DNA of 64,000 nt from Phytohabitans houttuyneae (GCF_011764425.1 NZ_BLPF01000002.1:1426997-1490996); one strand, 5' to 3'; shown: positions 32,914 through 42,505, counted from the first letter of the stretch. Notes: generated by a model not told the origin, from the letters alone. Made by a program: numbers and translations.

Positions 32914-35428
32914 ACGTGGCAGCGGTGACGATGCAGGTGCCGTCACATGCGGCGACCGGTTCGCGCGGTGGACTTGGAGTACGGCGGTCGGGTTGGCTGC
33001 GTCGGCGTCGGATCCGTTCGAAGCTGGCGATCCTGTTGCTGCTGCCTGTGTTGGCGGTCGTTGGGTTGACTGGGCTTACGGTGGCGGGTGCGGCGGGCCG
33101 GGCGGCGGACGCGGACCGGTCTCGTGAGCTGGTCGCCTTGGGGGCACGGCGGCTCGGTTGGCGGCTGCGTTGCAGCGTGAGCGGGTGTCGGCGGCGGTGT
33201 TGTTCGTCGAGCCGGGGCTGGCGTCGACGGCGAGGTTCGCGCGGGACGGTGCGGCCACGGATGTGGTGGTGGCGCAGTTCCGTGCCGAGCTGGGCCAGGT
33301 TGATGTGCCGGCGGGCGTTGCGCCTTTGATGGCGCGGGTGCAGGTCGAGCTCGCAGGGCTGGCTGCGTTGCGGGAGCAGGTGACGAGTGCGCCTGGTGCT
33401 GTGTTGAGCGTGGTCGCGTTCTCTTATCGGGCGGTGATCGCGGATCTGGTCGCTTACCGGCAAGGGCTTGGGCAGGTGGGGGTTTCGGCGTCAACGGCGA
33501 ACGGGTTGCGGGCGGCGGCGGCGTTGTCGCAGGCGATCGAGTCGCTCGGGCAGGTCCAGGTGGCGGCGGTGCGGTCGGTGGAGGCGGGCCGCGTGACGCC
33601 GGCGGGGCAGCAGGAGATCGTGGCGGCCAGCACCGGCCTGTCGGAGGCGTTGCAGACGTTCAGCGGCTTGGGTTTGCCGCGGTGGGTGGGTTTGGTGAAC
33701 GGCCGGCTCAGCGCCGGGGCAGAGGTGTTGCGGTCGGAACGGCTGCTGGGGTTGGTCACCCGAGCCCAGCCCGGGCAGCGGCCGAGTTTGGGTGCCAGCG
33801 CCGGGGGTTTCGTGGCTGCGATGCAGGTCCGGGTTGACGCGATGCACACGGCGGAGGCGGAGATCGACCGAGAGCTGCTGGCCGTGGTCGGCGCTGAGCG
33901 GGATGCGCAGCGCCGGACGGTGGTTGCCACCCTCGCGGTGGTCGCGGGGTTGCTGTTGGTGGTTGTGGTGGCGGGTTGGTGGGTGGCGGCGTCGTTGGCT
34001 GGCTCGCTGCGGCGGTTGCAGGGCGGGGCGCGGCTAGTGGCTGAGCAGCGGCTGCCGCAGATGCTGGGCCGGGTGAGCGCGGACAGCGACGAGGCGGCTG
34101 TCGCGGTGTTGGTTGCGGAGGCGGCAGCGCCTATCCCGGTGGACGGTTCGGATGAGGTTGGTCAGGTCGCGGCCGCGTTCAATGCGGTCACAGTGTCGGC
34201 GGTGCGGTTGGCGGCGGAGCAGGCGCGGCTGCGTGCGGTGATCGGCGCGATGTTCCTGTCGCTGTCGCGGCGGCTGCAGAAGCGGTCGGACCGGATGATG
34301 GCCAGCCTGGACGGGCTGGAGCGGGGTGAGGAAGATCCGGGGCGGCTGGAGAAGCTGTTCGAGCTGGACCACACCGCGACCCTGATTAAGAGGCTGATCG
34401 CGAACCTGCAGGTGTTGGCCGGCGGTCAGGCCGGTCGGCCGCGGGAGGCGCTGATCGGGCTGCCGGAGGTGTTGCAGGCCGCCGGGCAGGGGATCGACGC
34501 CTACCGGCAGGTCCACCAGATCGGGGTGGACGACACCGTCCACATCAGAGGGCATGTGGTCGAGGACCTGATCCACCTGCTGACCGAGTTGATCGACAAC
34601 GCTGCGCAAGCCTCACCGCCGGACAGTGCGGTGTTGGTGGAGGCCCGCCGGGTCGGGGACCTGCTGCATATCCAGGTACAGGACGACGGCGTCGGCATGA
34701 CGGCCGAGGCTTTGGAAGCCTTCCGGGAGCGTCTGGCTCAGCCGCGCGTGCTGGACCTACAGGCGACGCAGAGGATGGGGCTGCCGGTGGTCGGCACCAT
34801 CGCCGCGCGGCTGGGTATCCAGGTCGAGGTCAGGTCGGTGGTGCGGCAGGGTACCCGCATCGACTTGACCGTTCCAGCCCAGTTGTTCGAACACCGGCCA
34901 GTCATCGCCGAGATTGCCCTCCCGCCGTCGGCGGCGCCTTCGGCCGCGGCCGGTCCGCCTGCGTCCCGGCCCGCCCTACCGCCCGCGGCGGCGCCGGCAC
35001 CGCTGCCGGATGGCCCGTGGGCGGGTGCCGGTGCGACGTGGACCACGCCGGCGGTACCGCCGTGGATTTACCACGAGATGACTGGTTCGGCCGCCAGCGA
35101 CCCGGCGGTGTCTTGGTTCGAATCCAGAAGCGACGGCGGCGGGCCGGCGGCTGCCGGCCGGGGCGAGCGTGTCGGTGTGGCCGCGGCTGCGAGCGAGGCG
35201 GTGTGGAACACCCCAACCCGGCCGGTGGCGGCGGTGACGCGGACCGCGTCGGGCTTGCCGGTCCGGCGTCCCGGAGCCCTGGCGTATGCACCGCTACCGC
35301 CGCAGCAGCCGGCCAGCGAGACGTCGCCGCGCGATGCGGACCTGGTGCGGGCGCGGATGGCGGCGATGCGAGGCGGGCTGCTTCGGGCTGGACGAACGCA
35401 TCACCTGATGAGGAGCAACGAGCGATGA
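32910..35428 (+). pseudogene. NIT-domain sensor histidine kinase (conservon CvnA type), one-base frameshift
   Basis: The N-terminal frame from GTG 32910 has a membrane helix (RSKLAILLLLPVLAVVGLTG) and reaches SRELVALGA; the sensor continues in another frame as ARLAAALQRERVSAAVLFVE. One G is missing from the run at 33140-33144. Beyond it lie the nitrate/nitrite-sensing-like helices, a second membrane helix (VVAGLLLVVVVAGWWVAASL), a HAMP-like region, the kinase helix FELDHTATLIKRL and the ATPase with LTELIDNAAQASPP and VQDDGVGM. A Pro/Ala-rich tail follows. Conservon kinases of this build pair with roadblock proteins, as here (4-base overlap). A consensus error would make it an intact gene of about 839 aa. 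Confidence 0.85.
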
Positions 35429-35838
35429 CGCAGCAAGCGATAACGACCCCGCCGCGTGACTGGGGATACCTGCTGGACGGTTTGTGCACAGTGGACGGGA
35501 TCAGCCACGCGTTGGCGGTGGCCGGCGATGGTCTGCTGATCGCCGCGAACCGGGACCTGCCCGGCGGGATCGTCGACCAGTTGGCGGCGACGGCCTCCGG
35601 GCTGGCGTCGTTGACCACCGGCGCTTCGACGTTGATGAACGCTGGCGGGGTGGAGCACACGGTGGTCGAGATGGCCGCCGGGGTGGTGATTGTGATGGCG
35701 ATCGGGGACGGCTCCCAGCTGACCGTGCTGGCCGACAAGCGCGCCGACCTGGGCCAGGTCATGTACGAGATGGTCAGCTTGATCAACAGGGCTGGTGCTG
35801 TGCTGACCCCGGCACCGCGACCACCCCTGACGCCGTGA
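35425..35838 (+). CDS. Roadblock/LC7-domain protein (conservon CvnB type)
   Basis: The 137-aa protein overlaps the kinase by ATGA. It shows the roadblock fold: WGYLLDGLCTVDGISHALAV, GDGLLIAANRDLPGG, a LASLTTGASTLM segment and LTVLADKRADLGQVMYEMV at the C-terminus. In conservons such proteins link the kinase to a DUF742 protein and a small GTPase; neither gene follows here. The next gene is instead an ABC substrate-binding lipoprotein. The partner of this protein is therefore open. Confidence 0.88.
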   Translation: MTQQAITTPPRDWGYLLDGLCTVDGISHALAVAGDGLLIAANRDLPGGIVDQLAATASGLASLTTGASTLMNAGGVEHTVVEMAAGVVIVMAIGDGSQLTVLADKRADLGQVMYEMVSLINRAGAVLTPAPRPPLTP

Positions 35839-35998
35839 CCGGCACGTCAACGCCTACACCGCCTGCCGGACCCCGCAGGCGGCGCCCGCGCCGTCACTCG
35901 CGCTGTCGAGAGCCGCCGGTCGGCGCGGGCGGCGCTGGCCGTCCACGCGTTGCGGCTACGGCACGTTCCCAGGCTCGACCCACTGTTGAAGGAGAATC

Positions 35999-37204
35999 GT
36001 GAAACACCGTATGCAACACCGTTGGCGTCTGCTGGTCGCGGCCGCGGCTGCCGTCGCGCTCGCCGTGGCCGGCTGCGCCGATTCGAGCCTCGACCCGGAC
36101 CGTGAACACAGCGACGGGGTGATCCGGATCGGTCTGGTGTGGCCGACCTCCGGTGTCTACAAGACGATCGGAGACGACCTCGCCCGTGGCTGGCAGCTGT
36201 ACCTGGACAGCCACGGCGGAAAGCTCGGCGGCCACCGGGTGCAGACGGTGGTGGTCGACGAGGGCAACGGCCGGGAGCTGGTTCGTCCCGGGATCAAGAA
36301 GCTGATCGAGCAGGACAAGGTCGACGTGGTGGTCGGCACGATCACCTCGGACGCGGTCGAGGTCATCCACCCGGAAACCACCCGGAAGAAGATCCCGTAT
36401 GTGGCGACCGGTGGCCGACCCACCACCATCTCCGACGTCACCTGGACCTGGCACACCTCGTGGCAGAACAAGGACGCCGGTAACGCGATCGCCGATTTGC
36501 TACGCACCACGGTGAACGGGCCGGTCTACGCGATCGGCCCGGACTACATCGGCGGCAAAGACCAGGTCAACGGGTTCGTCGAACCGTTCGTCAAGGCGGG
36601 CGGGAAGCTGGCCAACCCGGACGGCGCACCGCTGTGGACGCCCTACCCGAACACGACGAACTTCCTGCCGTACCTGAACGCGATCGCCGCATCGCCAGCG
36701 AAGGCGGTGTTCGCGTTCTACGGCGGCGGGCTCGGGGTCGAGTTCGTCAAGCAGTACGCCCAGGCCGGCTTGAAAGACAAGCTGCCGCTATACGCGGCCG
36801 GGTTCACCACCGAAGGTGCCGTCCTGCAGGCGCAGGGCGCGGCGGCGGACGGGATCTACACCTCGCTGAACTACGCCCCGGACCTGGATAACGCGCCGAA
36901 CCGCGCGTTCGCCACCGCCTTCCAGCGCAAACACCAGACGGTTCCCGATCTGTACAACGTGACCGCGTGGGACGCCGCGTTGCTGCTGGACCGGGCGATC
37001 GCAGACGCCGGCGACACCCCGACCAGCGCGTCGATCAACGCCGCGATCGGCCGGCTCGGCGCGATCGACAGCCCGCGCGGCCCGTGGCGGTTCGGGGCCA
37101 AGGAGCATTCCCCGATCCAGACCTGGTATCTGCGGCAGGTCCGCGCGGACGGCCGTGGCCGGGCCAACGTCGTCGTGCAAACGCTGACCACCCTCGGCCA
37201 ATAG
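35999..37204 (+). CDS. ABC transporter substrate-binding lipoprotein, Leu/Ile/Val or urea type
   Basis: The 401-aa protein starts at GTG preceded by GAAGGAGAA. It has a lipoprotein signal with LAVAGC (Cys 26) and the periplasmic-binding-protein fold 6: IRIGLVWPTSGVYKTIGDDL, VVVGTITSDAVEVIHPETT and FAFYGGGLGVEFVKQYAQAG. Ligands of this family include branched-chain amino acids, urea, amides and aromatic acids. The permease and ATPase genes at 38273-41642 are the natural partners, separated from it by a methyltransferase gene. Confidence 0.88.
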   Translation: MKHRMQHRWRLLVAAAAAVALAVAGCADSSLDPDREHSDGVIRIGLVWPTSGVYKTIGDDLARGWQLYLDSHGGKLGGHRVQTVVVDEGNGRELVRPGIKKLIEQDKVDVVVGTITSDAVEVIHPETTRKKIPYVATGGRPTTISDVTWTWHTSWQNKDAGNAIADLLRTTVNGPVYAIGPDYIGGKDQVNGFVEPFVKAGGKLANPDGAPLWTPYPNTTNFLPYLNAIAASPAKAVFAFYGGGLGVEFVKQYAQAGLKDKLPLYAAGFTTEGAVLQAQGAAADGIYTSLNYAPDLDNAPNRAFATAFQRKHQTVPDLYNVTAWDAALLLDRAIADAGDTPTSASINAAIGRLGAIDSPRGPWRFGAKEHSPIQTWYLRQVRADGRGRANVVVQTLTTLGQ

Positions 37205-37242
37205 CCCACAGCCTCCCCGCTTTCGGTGAAAGGACCATCCGC

Positions 37243-38097
37243 ATGCACGACATCAGCGCGGGACCCGTTGCGGGCTCGTCGCGGTACGCCTTCGACAACG
37301 CGGACGAGCAGGGACCGCGGATGCTGGGCCTGCTGGCCGGGATCCTGGACGGGCACAGCACGAGCGTGTTGGCCGGCCCGCACGTCAGGGTCGGGCCCGG
37401 CTGGCGGTGTCTGGACGTCGGCCCGGGCGCCGGCAGCATCACCGGCTGGCTCAGCGAGCGGGTCGGCCCGGACGGTGAGGTGACCGCCCTGGACCTGCAG
37501 CCCGATCACGTGACCGCCGGCGGGAACGTGACCGTCACCCGCGGCGACGTCCGCTTCATCGACCTGCCGAAAGACTATTACGACCTGATCCATTTTCGGC
37601 TGGTGCTGGTCCATCTGTCCGACCCGGACCGGGTGCTGGAACGGGTCATACGGGCGCTGGCGCCGGGTGGGCGGCTGGTGGTCTCGGAGTGGGACGTGCT
37701 GTCCCGGCAGCGCTGGCTGCTGCACGCCACCAGCGAGCAGGCCGCTGCGGCGTTCGACGCATTTCAAAAGGCACTGGCGCGGGTCCTGCGGGCCAACGGC
37801 GCCGACCTCGGCTGGGCCGCCCGGGTTCCGATCGCGATGCTCACCTGCGGGCTGGAACTGGTGCACAGCGTGGCGTTCAGCGAGCTGGCCACGGGTGGGG
37901 AACCGGCCTGCCTGCTGCACGAGAGCAACTCGCTGCAGCTGGAGCGTCAGCTGGTCGGCACTGGCCTGGTCACCGCCGACCAGCTGACCGTGCTGCGCGA
38001 GGCGATGTGGGACCCGCAGACCCTGGCCTACAGCTACCAGATGTTCACCACCGTCGGCCGCCGCCCCGACCTGGGCTGCCAACGCACCGACCGGTAG
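37243..38097 (+). CDS. Class I SAM-dependent methyltransferase
   Basis: The 284-aa protein starts at ATG (MHDISAGPVAGSSRYAFDNA) after GAAAGGA. Motif I is CLDVGPGAGSITGWLSERVG (about residue 57), followed by VTALDLQPDHV and a DLIHFRLVLVHLSDP post-motif, as in the ubiE-like Methyltransf_11/23 groups. It lies between the substrate-binding lipoprotein and permease genes of a transporter. It may modify the imported compound or be only co-regulated; substrate unknown. Confidence 0.87.
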   Translation: MHDISAGPVAGSSRYAFDNADEQGPRMLGLLAGILDGHSTSVLAGPHVRVGPGWRCLDVGPGAGSITGWLSERVGPDGEVTALDLQPDHVTAGGNVTVTRGDVRFIDLPKDYYDLIHFRLVLVHLSDPDRVLERVIRALAPGGRLVVSEWDVLSRQRWLLHATSEQAAAAFDAFQKALARVLRANGADLGWAARVPIAMLTCGLELVHSVAFSELATGGEPACLLHESNSLQLERQLVGTGLVTADQLTVLREAMWDPQTLAYSYQMFTTVGRRPDLGCQRTDR

Positions 38098-38272
38098 CCG
38101 AGCCGGGTCTGACCTGACCCGGGAACGACAAACAGAAGTGGGGAGGCGAGGTGGCAAGGCCACCACGGCACGCCAGCCGGTACCGGAGCACACCAGGTAT
38201 CGACGGGCAGGATGCAACCCCTGCAACCGGCCAACGACGGCCGGCCCTCCACTGTGGACGTAGCTGGGTGGG

Positions 38273-39136
38273 GTGGGTGCGGTGACGTATGCGGTGACCG
38301 CCTTGGACGGGCTCGCGTTCGGGCTGCTGCTGTTCACGGTCGCGGCCGGACTGAGCCTGATCTTTGGCGTGCTGGACATCCTCAACCTCGCCCACGGCAG
38401 CCTCTACCTGGCCGGCGCCTACTGCGCCTACCTGTTCAGTGACGGCAGCCTTGCCGGCCTGGCCGCCGCCCTCGCGGTCGGCGGCCTGGCCGGCGCCGCC
38501 GCCGGCATCGTCCTGGCGGCCGTGACCCGCCCGCTGACCCGGTACGGGCACCTCGCACACGCCCTGGCCACGCTAGGGATCGCGTTCCTGGCCGCGGACG
38601 CGTTCACCACCGTCTTCGGCGGTGCCCCACTGCCAGCCGATCCACCCGACGCCCTGGCCGGTAGCGTACGGCTGGGCGTGCACGGCTACCCGGTCTACCG
38701 CCTCGCGTTCATCGCGGTCGCCGCCGTCATCGCCATCGCCGTCCATCTGATCATCACCCGCACCAGGGCAGGCGCGCTGGTCCGGGCCACGGTCAACGAC
38801 CCGGCGATGGCCGCCGCCACCGGCGTGCCCACCGGCCTCGTCCAGACCGCGGCGGTGGCGGGCGGAGCGGTCCTGGCCGTCACCGGCGGCGTGCTCGGCG
38901 CGCCTCTGCTCGGCCCCGCACCCGGGGTCGACACCACTGTGCTGGTGCTGTCGCTGATCGTCGTAGTGATCGGCGGCGCCGGGTCCATTCCCGGCACCCT
39001 GGCCGGTGCGCTGCTGGTCGGCCAGGTCCAAACCCTCGGCGCCCTGGCCGCCCCCACCACCGCACCCTTCACCCTGTGCGCCGTCCTGCTGCTCGTGCTG
39101 ACCCTGCGACCCCGGCAGGCGGTGCGGCCCATATGA
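38273..39136 (+). CDS. livH: Branched-chain amino acid-type ABC permease (LivH-like)
   Basis: The 287-aa protein has 8 or so membrane segments and family motifs LNLAHGSLYLAGAYCAYLF and RTRAGALVRATVNDPAMAAA (the cytoplasmic coupling loop). The start may be GTG 38273 or GTG 38282. It overlaps the next permease gene by ATGA. It forms the channel with the LivM-like protein. A palindrome TCCACTGTGGA lies about 20 bases upstream of the start. Confidence 0.9.
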   Translation: MGAVTYAVTALDGLAFGLLLFTVAAGLSLIFGVLDILNLAHGSLYLAGAYCAYLFSDGSLAGLAAALAVGGLAGAAAGIVLAAVTRPLTRYGHLAHALATLGIAFLAADAFTTVFGGAPLPADPPDALAGSVRLGVHGYPVYRLAFIAVAAVIAIAVHLIITRTRAGALVRATVNDPAMAAATGVPTGLVQTAAVAGGAVLAVTGGVLGAPLLGPAPGVDTTVLVLSLIVVVIGGAGSIPGTLAGALLVGQVQTLGALAAPTTAPFTLCAVLLLVLTLRPRQAVRPI

Positions 39137-40116
39137 CCTGCACCCGAGCGGCCGACACCGCACCCGCCCTCCCCGGCAAGGCAACACATTGGTGGGCCGC
39201 CAGCCGTCTGGTGGTCGCCGCCGCGGTGCTGGCGGCGATCGCGCTGCCCGCGGTGGTGGACGCCTACACCGTCTCGATCGCCAACACCGCCCTGGTGATG
39301 GCCGTGCTGACGATCAGCACCCACCTGCTGGCCAATGTCGCCGGCCTGCCCTCGCTGGGGCAGGCCGCCTACCTCGGTGTCGGCGCCTACACCGCCGCCC
39401 TGCTTGGCGCTGCCAGCTTGACCGCCGGCCCGCTGCTGCTGGTCGCCGCCGCGGCCGCCGGTGCCGTGGCCAGCGCGCTCACCGCGCCGCTGCTGCTCCG
39501 CACCCGGGGCACGGCGTTCCTGATGACGACGTTCGCGGTCGCCGAGCTTGCCCGGACCACGGCGAGCTTGTGGGCGGACGTGACCGGCGGTGACGACGGC
39601 CGGCACGCCGCACCCGTTGCGCTCTGGTCGGGTGGGCCGCTGTTGGCGGCGGACGGGCACGTCTACCTGTACCTGCTGTCCGTGTTTTTGCTCCTGGCCG
39701 TGGCGATGGCGGTGCTGCTGCGCAGCCGCCTGGCGGACATGGTGCGCGGGTTCGCCGACCACGAACCGCGTCTGCAAGGCCTCGGCTACCGATCCGGCGG
39801 CATCCTGCTGGCCTGGCTGACGATCGCCGGTGCGGTGGCCGGCCTCGCCGGTGGCATGCTCGCCGCCGCCCACCAGTACGTGTCCCCGGCCGACCTGAGC
39901 CTCGACGTGTCCGCTCTGGCGCTGCTGGCGGCCGCGATCGGGATCGGGTCGATGCGCGGCGCCGTCGCCGGGGCCGTGCTCGTCGTGGCGGTCCGCGATC
40001 TGGTCGGTGTCCACACCGCCGGCCACGCCCTTGCCCTGCTTGGCCTGACCTTCCTGGCCGTCGCCTACCAGCAACCTTTGCGTGCCCGCCTGCACACCAT
40101 CCGGAGCCGGCGATGA
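39133..40116 (+). CDS. livM: Branched-chain amino acid-type ABC permease (LivM-like)
   Basis: The 327-aa protein starts at ATG 39133 inside the LivH stop. Motifs: LPSLGQAAYLGVGAYTAALL, typical of LivM N-terminal halves, and GYRSGGILLAWLTIAGAVAG near the C-terminus. About nine hydrophobic segments. It overlaps the ATPase gene by 4 bases. Confidence 0.9.
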   Translation: MTCTRAADTAPALPGKATHWWAASRLVVAAAVLAAIALPAVVDAYTVSIANTALVMAVLTISTHLLANVAGLPSLGQAAYLGVGAYTAALLGAASLTAGPLLLVAAAAAGAVASALTAPLLLRTRGTAFLMTTFAVAELARTTASLWADVTGGDDGRHAAPVALWSGGPLLAADGHVYLYLLSVFLLLAVAMAVLLRSRLADMVRGFADHEPRLQGLGYRSGGILLAWLTIAGAVAGLAGGMLAAAHQYVSPADLSLDVSALALLAAAIGIGSMRGAVAGAVLVVAVRDLVGVHTAGHALALLGLTFLAVAYQQPLRARLHTIRSRR

Positions 40117-41642
40117 CCACCCTGCTGGAGGTGAAGGGTGTCGGCCGCCGGTTCGGTGAGCTCGCCGCTGTTACGGACGTGAACCTGACGGTTGCCGCCG
40201 GCGGCCGGCATGCAGTGATCGGACCCAACGGTGCCGGCAAGACCACCCTGCTCAACCTGGTCGCCGGGACCCTGCCCGCCTCCACCGGCCGGATCCTGCT
40301 CGACGGCCTAGATGTCACCGGTATGTCAGTTGCTGGCCGGGCCCGGCAGGGGATGGGCCGGACCTGGCAGCACCCGGCGACCTTCGACCGGCTCAGCGTG
40401 GCCACCAACCTCGCCTTGGCCCACCAGCGCACCGGCTGCCCCGACCACGGCACCCGCTGGCCGCGCCCGCACCAGCCACACACCTGTGTCCGAGAGCTGG
40501 CCACCGGCGCCGGTCTCGCCGATCACCTGTTCACCGCGGCCGGCACGCTGTCGTACGGGATGCGGCGCCGGCTCGAGGTCGCGATGGCTCTGGCCGCCCG
40601 ACCGCGGCTGCTGCTGCTGGACGAACCCACCGCCGGGCTGACCACCGCCGAGATCGACGCCCTCGCCCAGAGGCTGCGCGATCTGCCCGCCGCGACCGGG
40701 CTGCTGTTGGTGGACCACCACATCGACTTCGTCACCGCTGTCGCTGACACGATCACGGTGCTGCACCACGGGCAGCAGGTCACCACCGGCACGCCCATCC
40801 AGGTCCGCGGCCACGCCGAGGTGCAACGCGTCTACCTCGCCACCGATCCGGGCGGCCCGGCCACAACGCCGCCATGGGAGGCTAACCCGCCAGCCGATAG
40901 CCAGCGGCGGGTCCTGCGCGTCGACGGCCTGAGCGCCGGCTACCACGGCGCGGCCGTGCTGAACCAGATCGACCTGCAACTCGGGGCCGGTCAGGTGGTG
41001 GCGGTGGTGGGCCGCAGCGGCGCCGGGAAAACCACGCTGATCAACACGATCGCCGGGCTGCACCCGGCCCGCTGCGGCCGGATCACCGTCGACTACACGA
41101 CCGTGACCGGCGCCGGCCCGAGACGGCGGCAGCAGTACGGGATCGGCCTGGTCCCGCAAGGCCGCCGCCTCTTTCGAGATCTGAGCGTCGCCGAGCACCT
41201 GGCCGTGCCGCAGCCCCGCCACCAACGCGCGTGGACAACCTTCGGCGCGGACCAAATGTATGAGCTGTTCGGCGCGTTGGCTGGCAGGCGCCGGCACCGG
41301 CCCGGCGAGCTGTCCGGCGGGGAACAGCAGATGCTGGCCATGGCCAGAGCGCTGGTCGGCAAACCCCGGGTGCTGCTGCTGGACGAGCCATCCGAAGGAC
41401 TCGCCCCCACGGTGATCGACGACCTCGCCCGCATCATCACCGACCTGTCCACCGGCCATCAGGTAGCGGTGCTGCTCGCCGAGCAGAACCTGCCACTAGC
41501 CCTGCGCGTCGCCGACCAACTGTGCGTGCTGCACGAGGGCCGCATCGCGCTGCAGACCACGCCAGCTGCGGTCGCCGCCGACCCGCACCTGCTGGACCCG
41601 TACCTCGGCGCCGCGGCCGTCACCACCACGGAGGCGGCATGA
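40113..41642 (+). CDS. Fused LivG-LivF-type ABC ATPase
   Basis: The 509-aa protein joins two ATPase domains that are normally separate. Domain 1 (about 1-245, LivG-like): Walker A GPNGAGKTT at 36-44, signature LSYGMRRRLEVAMAL, Walker B LLLLDEPTAG. Domain 2 (about 268-500, LivF-like): Walker A GRSGAGKTT at 300-308, signature ELSGGEQQMLAMARAL, Walker B LLLDEPSEGLAP. The first signature is LSYG rather than LSGG. A short linker with TTPPWEANPPADSQRR connects them. The fusion guarantees one copy of each per transporter. Confidence 0.92.
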   Translation: MTTLLEVKGVGRRFGELAAVTDVNLTVAAGGRHAVIGPNGAGKTTLLNLVAGTLPASTGRILLDGLDVTGMSVAGRARQGMGRTWQHPATFDRLSVATNLALAHQRTGCPDHGTRWPRPHQPHTCVRELATGAGLADHLFTAAGTLSYGMRRRLEVAMALAARPRLLLLDEPTAGLTTAEIDALAQRLRDLPAATGLLLVDHHIDFVTAVADTITVLHHGQQVTTGTPIQVRGHAEVQRVYLATDPGGPATTPPWEANPPADSQRRVLRVDGLSAGYHGAAVLNQIDLQLGAGQVVAVVGRSGAGKTTLINTIAGLHPARCGRITVDYTTVTGAGPRRRQQYGIGLVPQGRRLFRDLSVAEHLAVPQPRHQRAWTTFGADQMYELFGALAGRRRHRPGELSGGEQQMLAMARALVGKPRVLLLDEPSEGLAPTVIDDLARIITDLSTGHQVAVLLAEQNLPLALRVADQLCVLHEGRIALQTTPAAVAADPHLLDPYLGAAAVTTTEAA

Positions 41643-41968
41643 ACCGTCATCCCGTGACCGAGCTCGTCACCCCACGCGTCGACACCATCCACCACTGTGG
41701 ACGATGCGGCGCTCAGGCGGTGTGGGACGAGCTCCACGGCTGGATCAAAACCTACCGCGACGACACCGCCCAGCCAGCGGCCGGTCCTGGCCCGGTAGGT
41801 GATGGGGGTCTTTGCTGTTCGCGCCCGCCGTCTAATACGACGCCTCGAGCGGTGCGACGCGCAGCCCTCACCCCGCGAGCTGACCTTGCCGACGTCGGGG
41901 CACGGTGGATGGCGGCGGCATCCCCCATGCCGCCGCCATCCACACCCGGCACGGCAGGGGGCCGGTGA
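41639..41968 (+). CDS. Small protein with CxxC motif, unknown function
   Basis: The 109-aa frame starts at ATG 41639 inside the ATPase stop (ATGA) and ends in TGATG with the next gene, a tight coupling that argues for expression. The N-terminal half has TIHHCGRCGAQAVWDELHGW, a possible zinc-binding knuckle. The C-terminal half is Pro/Arg/Ala-rich and less gene-like. No known family was recognised. Confidence 0.5.
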   Translation: MNRHPVTELVTPRVDTIHHCGRCGAQAVWDELHGWIKTYRDDTAQPAAGPGPVGDGGLCCSRPPSNTTPRAVRRAALTPRADLADVGARWMAAASPMPPPSTPGTAGGR

Positions 41969-42375
41969 TGGCAGACATGGACGCCCTGGCGTGGCCGCTG
42001 GCCGGGATCACCTTCTGCCGTACCTGCCAGCAGCCGTGGCAGGCTCATCCGGCCGGCCGCGACCGGCGCTTCTACCTGTGCCCCGAATGCCTCGACCTGC
42101 ACCCCGCGCAGCACATCGAACACCTGATCGCGGCGGTCACCGCCGAACGGGACTGGATCCGCAAACAGCACACCAACCATCCAGGTTCAGCCGGCCCGTT
42201 ACGGCTTGAGATCGAACGACTCGTCGCGCGGATCATCGTCGCCGCAACCGACCCGGTGATCGAGGTGTGGTGGCGGCCGGCCGCCATCGTGCCCGCGCAC
42301 AGCCCCTGGCTCGGCTTTTGGACAGGTCCCTGGCGCCCATGCCTCGACCGCGGCCCGCCCGTTCCACACCGATAA
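41968..42375 (+). CDS. Small double-CxxC protein, unknown function
   Basis: The 135-aa product starts at ATG 41968, coupled to the previous stop. FCRTCQQPWQAHPAG and FYLCPECLDLHPAQHIEH form a C2C2 zinc-ribbon-like unit in the N-terminal half. A helix IEHLIAAVTAERDWIRKQ and a Trp-rich tail (EVWWRPAA, WLGFWTGPWRP) follow. It may bind metal or nucleic acid. It is the last of the chain of overlapping genes that starts with livH. Confidence 0.55.
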   Translation: MADMDALAWPLAGITFCRTCQQPWQAHPAGRDRRFYLCPECLDLHPAQHIEHLIAAVTAERDWIRKQHTNHPGSAGPLRLEIERLVARIIVAATDPVIEVWWRPAAIVPAHSPWLGFWTGPWRPCLDRGPPVPHR

Positions 42376-42406
42376 CCCCGCCCCGCCTTCCCCCAGTCAG
42401 CTGCAG

Positions 42407-42505
42407 ATGGAGCCGTTCGTGTTGACGTTGTCGGACCCGTACGCCGTGGTGTGTGCGGGCGCCCTGTTCGCCGCACCGACCGCGGTCGGGGGTAGGCCAT
42501 CATGA
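42407..42505 (+). CDS. Possible 32-residue peptide upstream of a methyltransferase gene
   Basis: ATG 42407 opens a 32-codon frame (MEPFVLTLSDPYAVVCAGAL and then FAAPTAVGGRPS) that stops by TGA inside the ATG of the methyltransferase (ATGA). Third codon positions are almost all G or C, as in the neighbours. No good ribosome binding site is visible. It could be a leader peptide for translational coupling or a small precursor peptide; it may also be chance. Confidence 0.3.
   Translation: MEPFVLTLSDPYAVVCAGALFAAPTAVGGRPS
42476..42489. promoter_or_regulatory. 14-bp perfect palindrome before a methyltransferase start
   Basis: CCGACCGCGGTCGG ends 12 bases before the ATG at 42502. It could be an operator or an RNA hairpin that masks the ribosome binding site. 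No other copy was noted. Confidence 0.25.

Noticed and set aside
33140-33144. Programmed frameshift in the sensor kinase
   Set aside because: The G-run is short, no -1 or +1 slippery heptamer or downstream structure is evident, and similar single-base losses occur in three other genes, so decay or consensus error is simpler.
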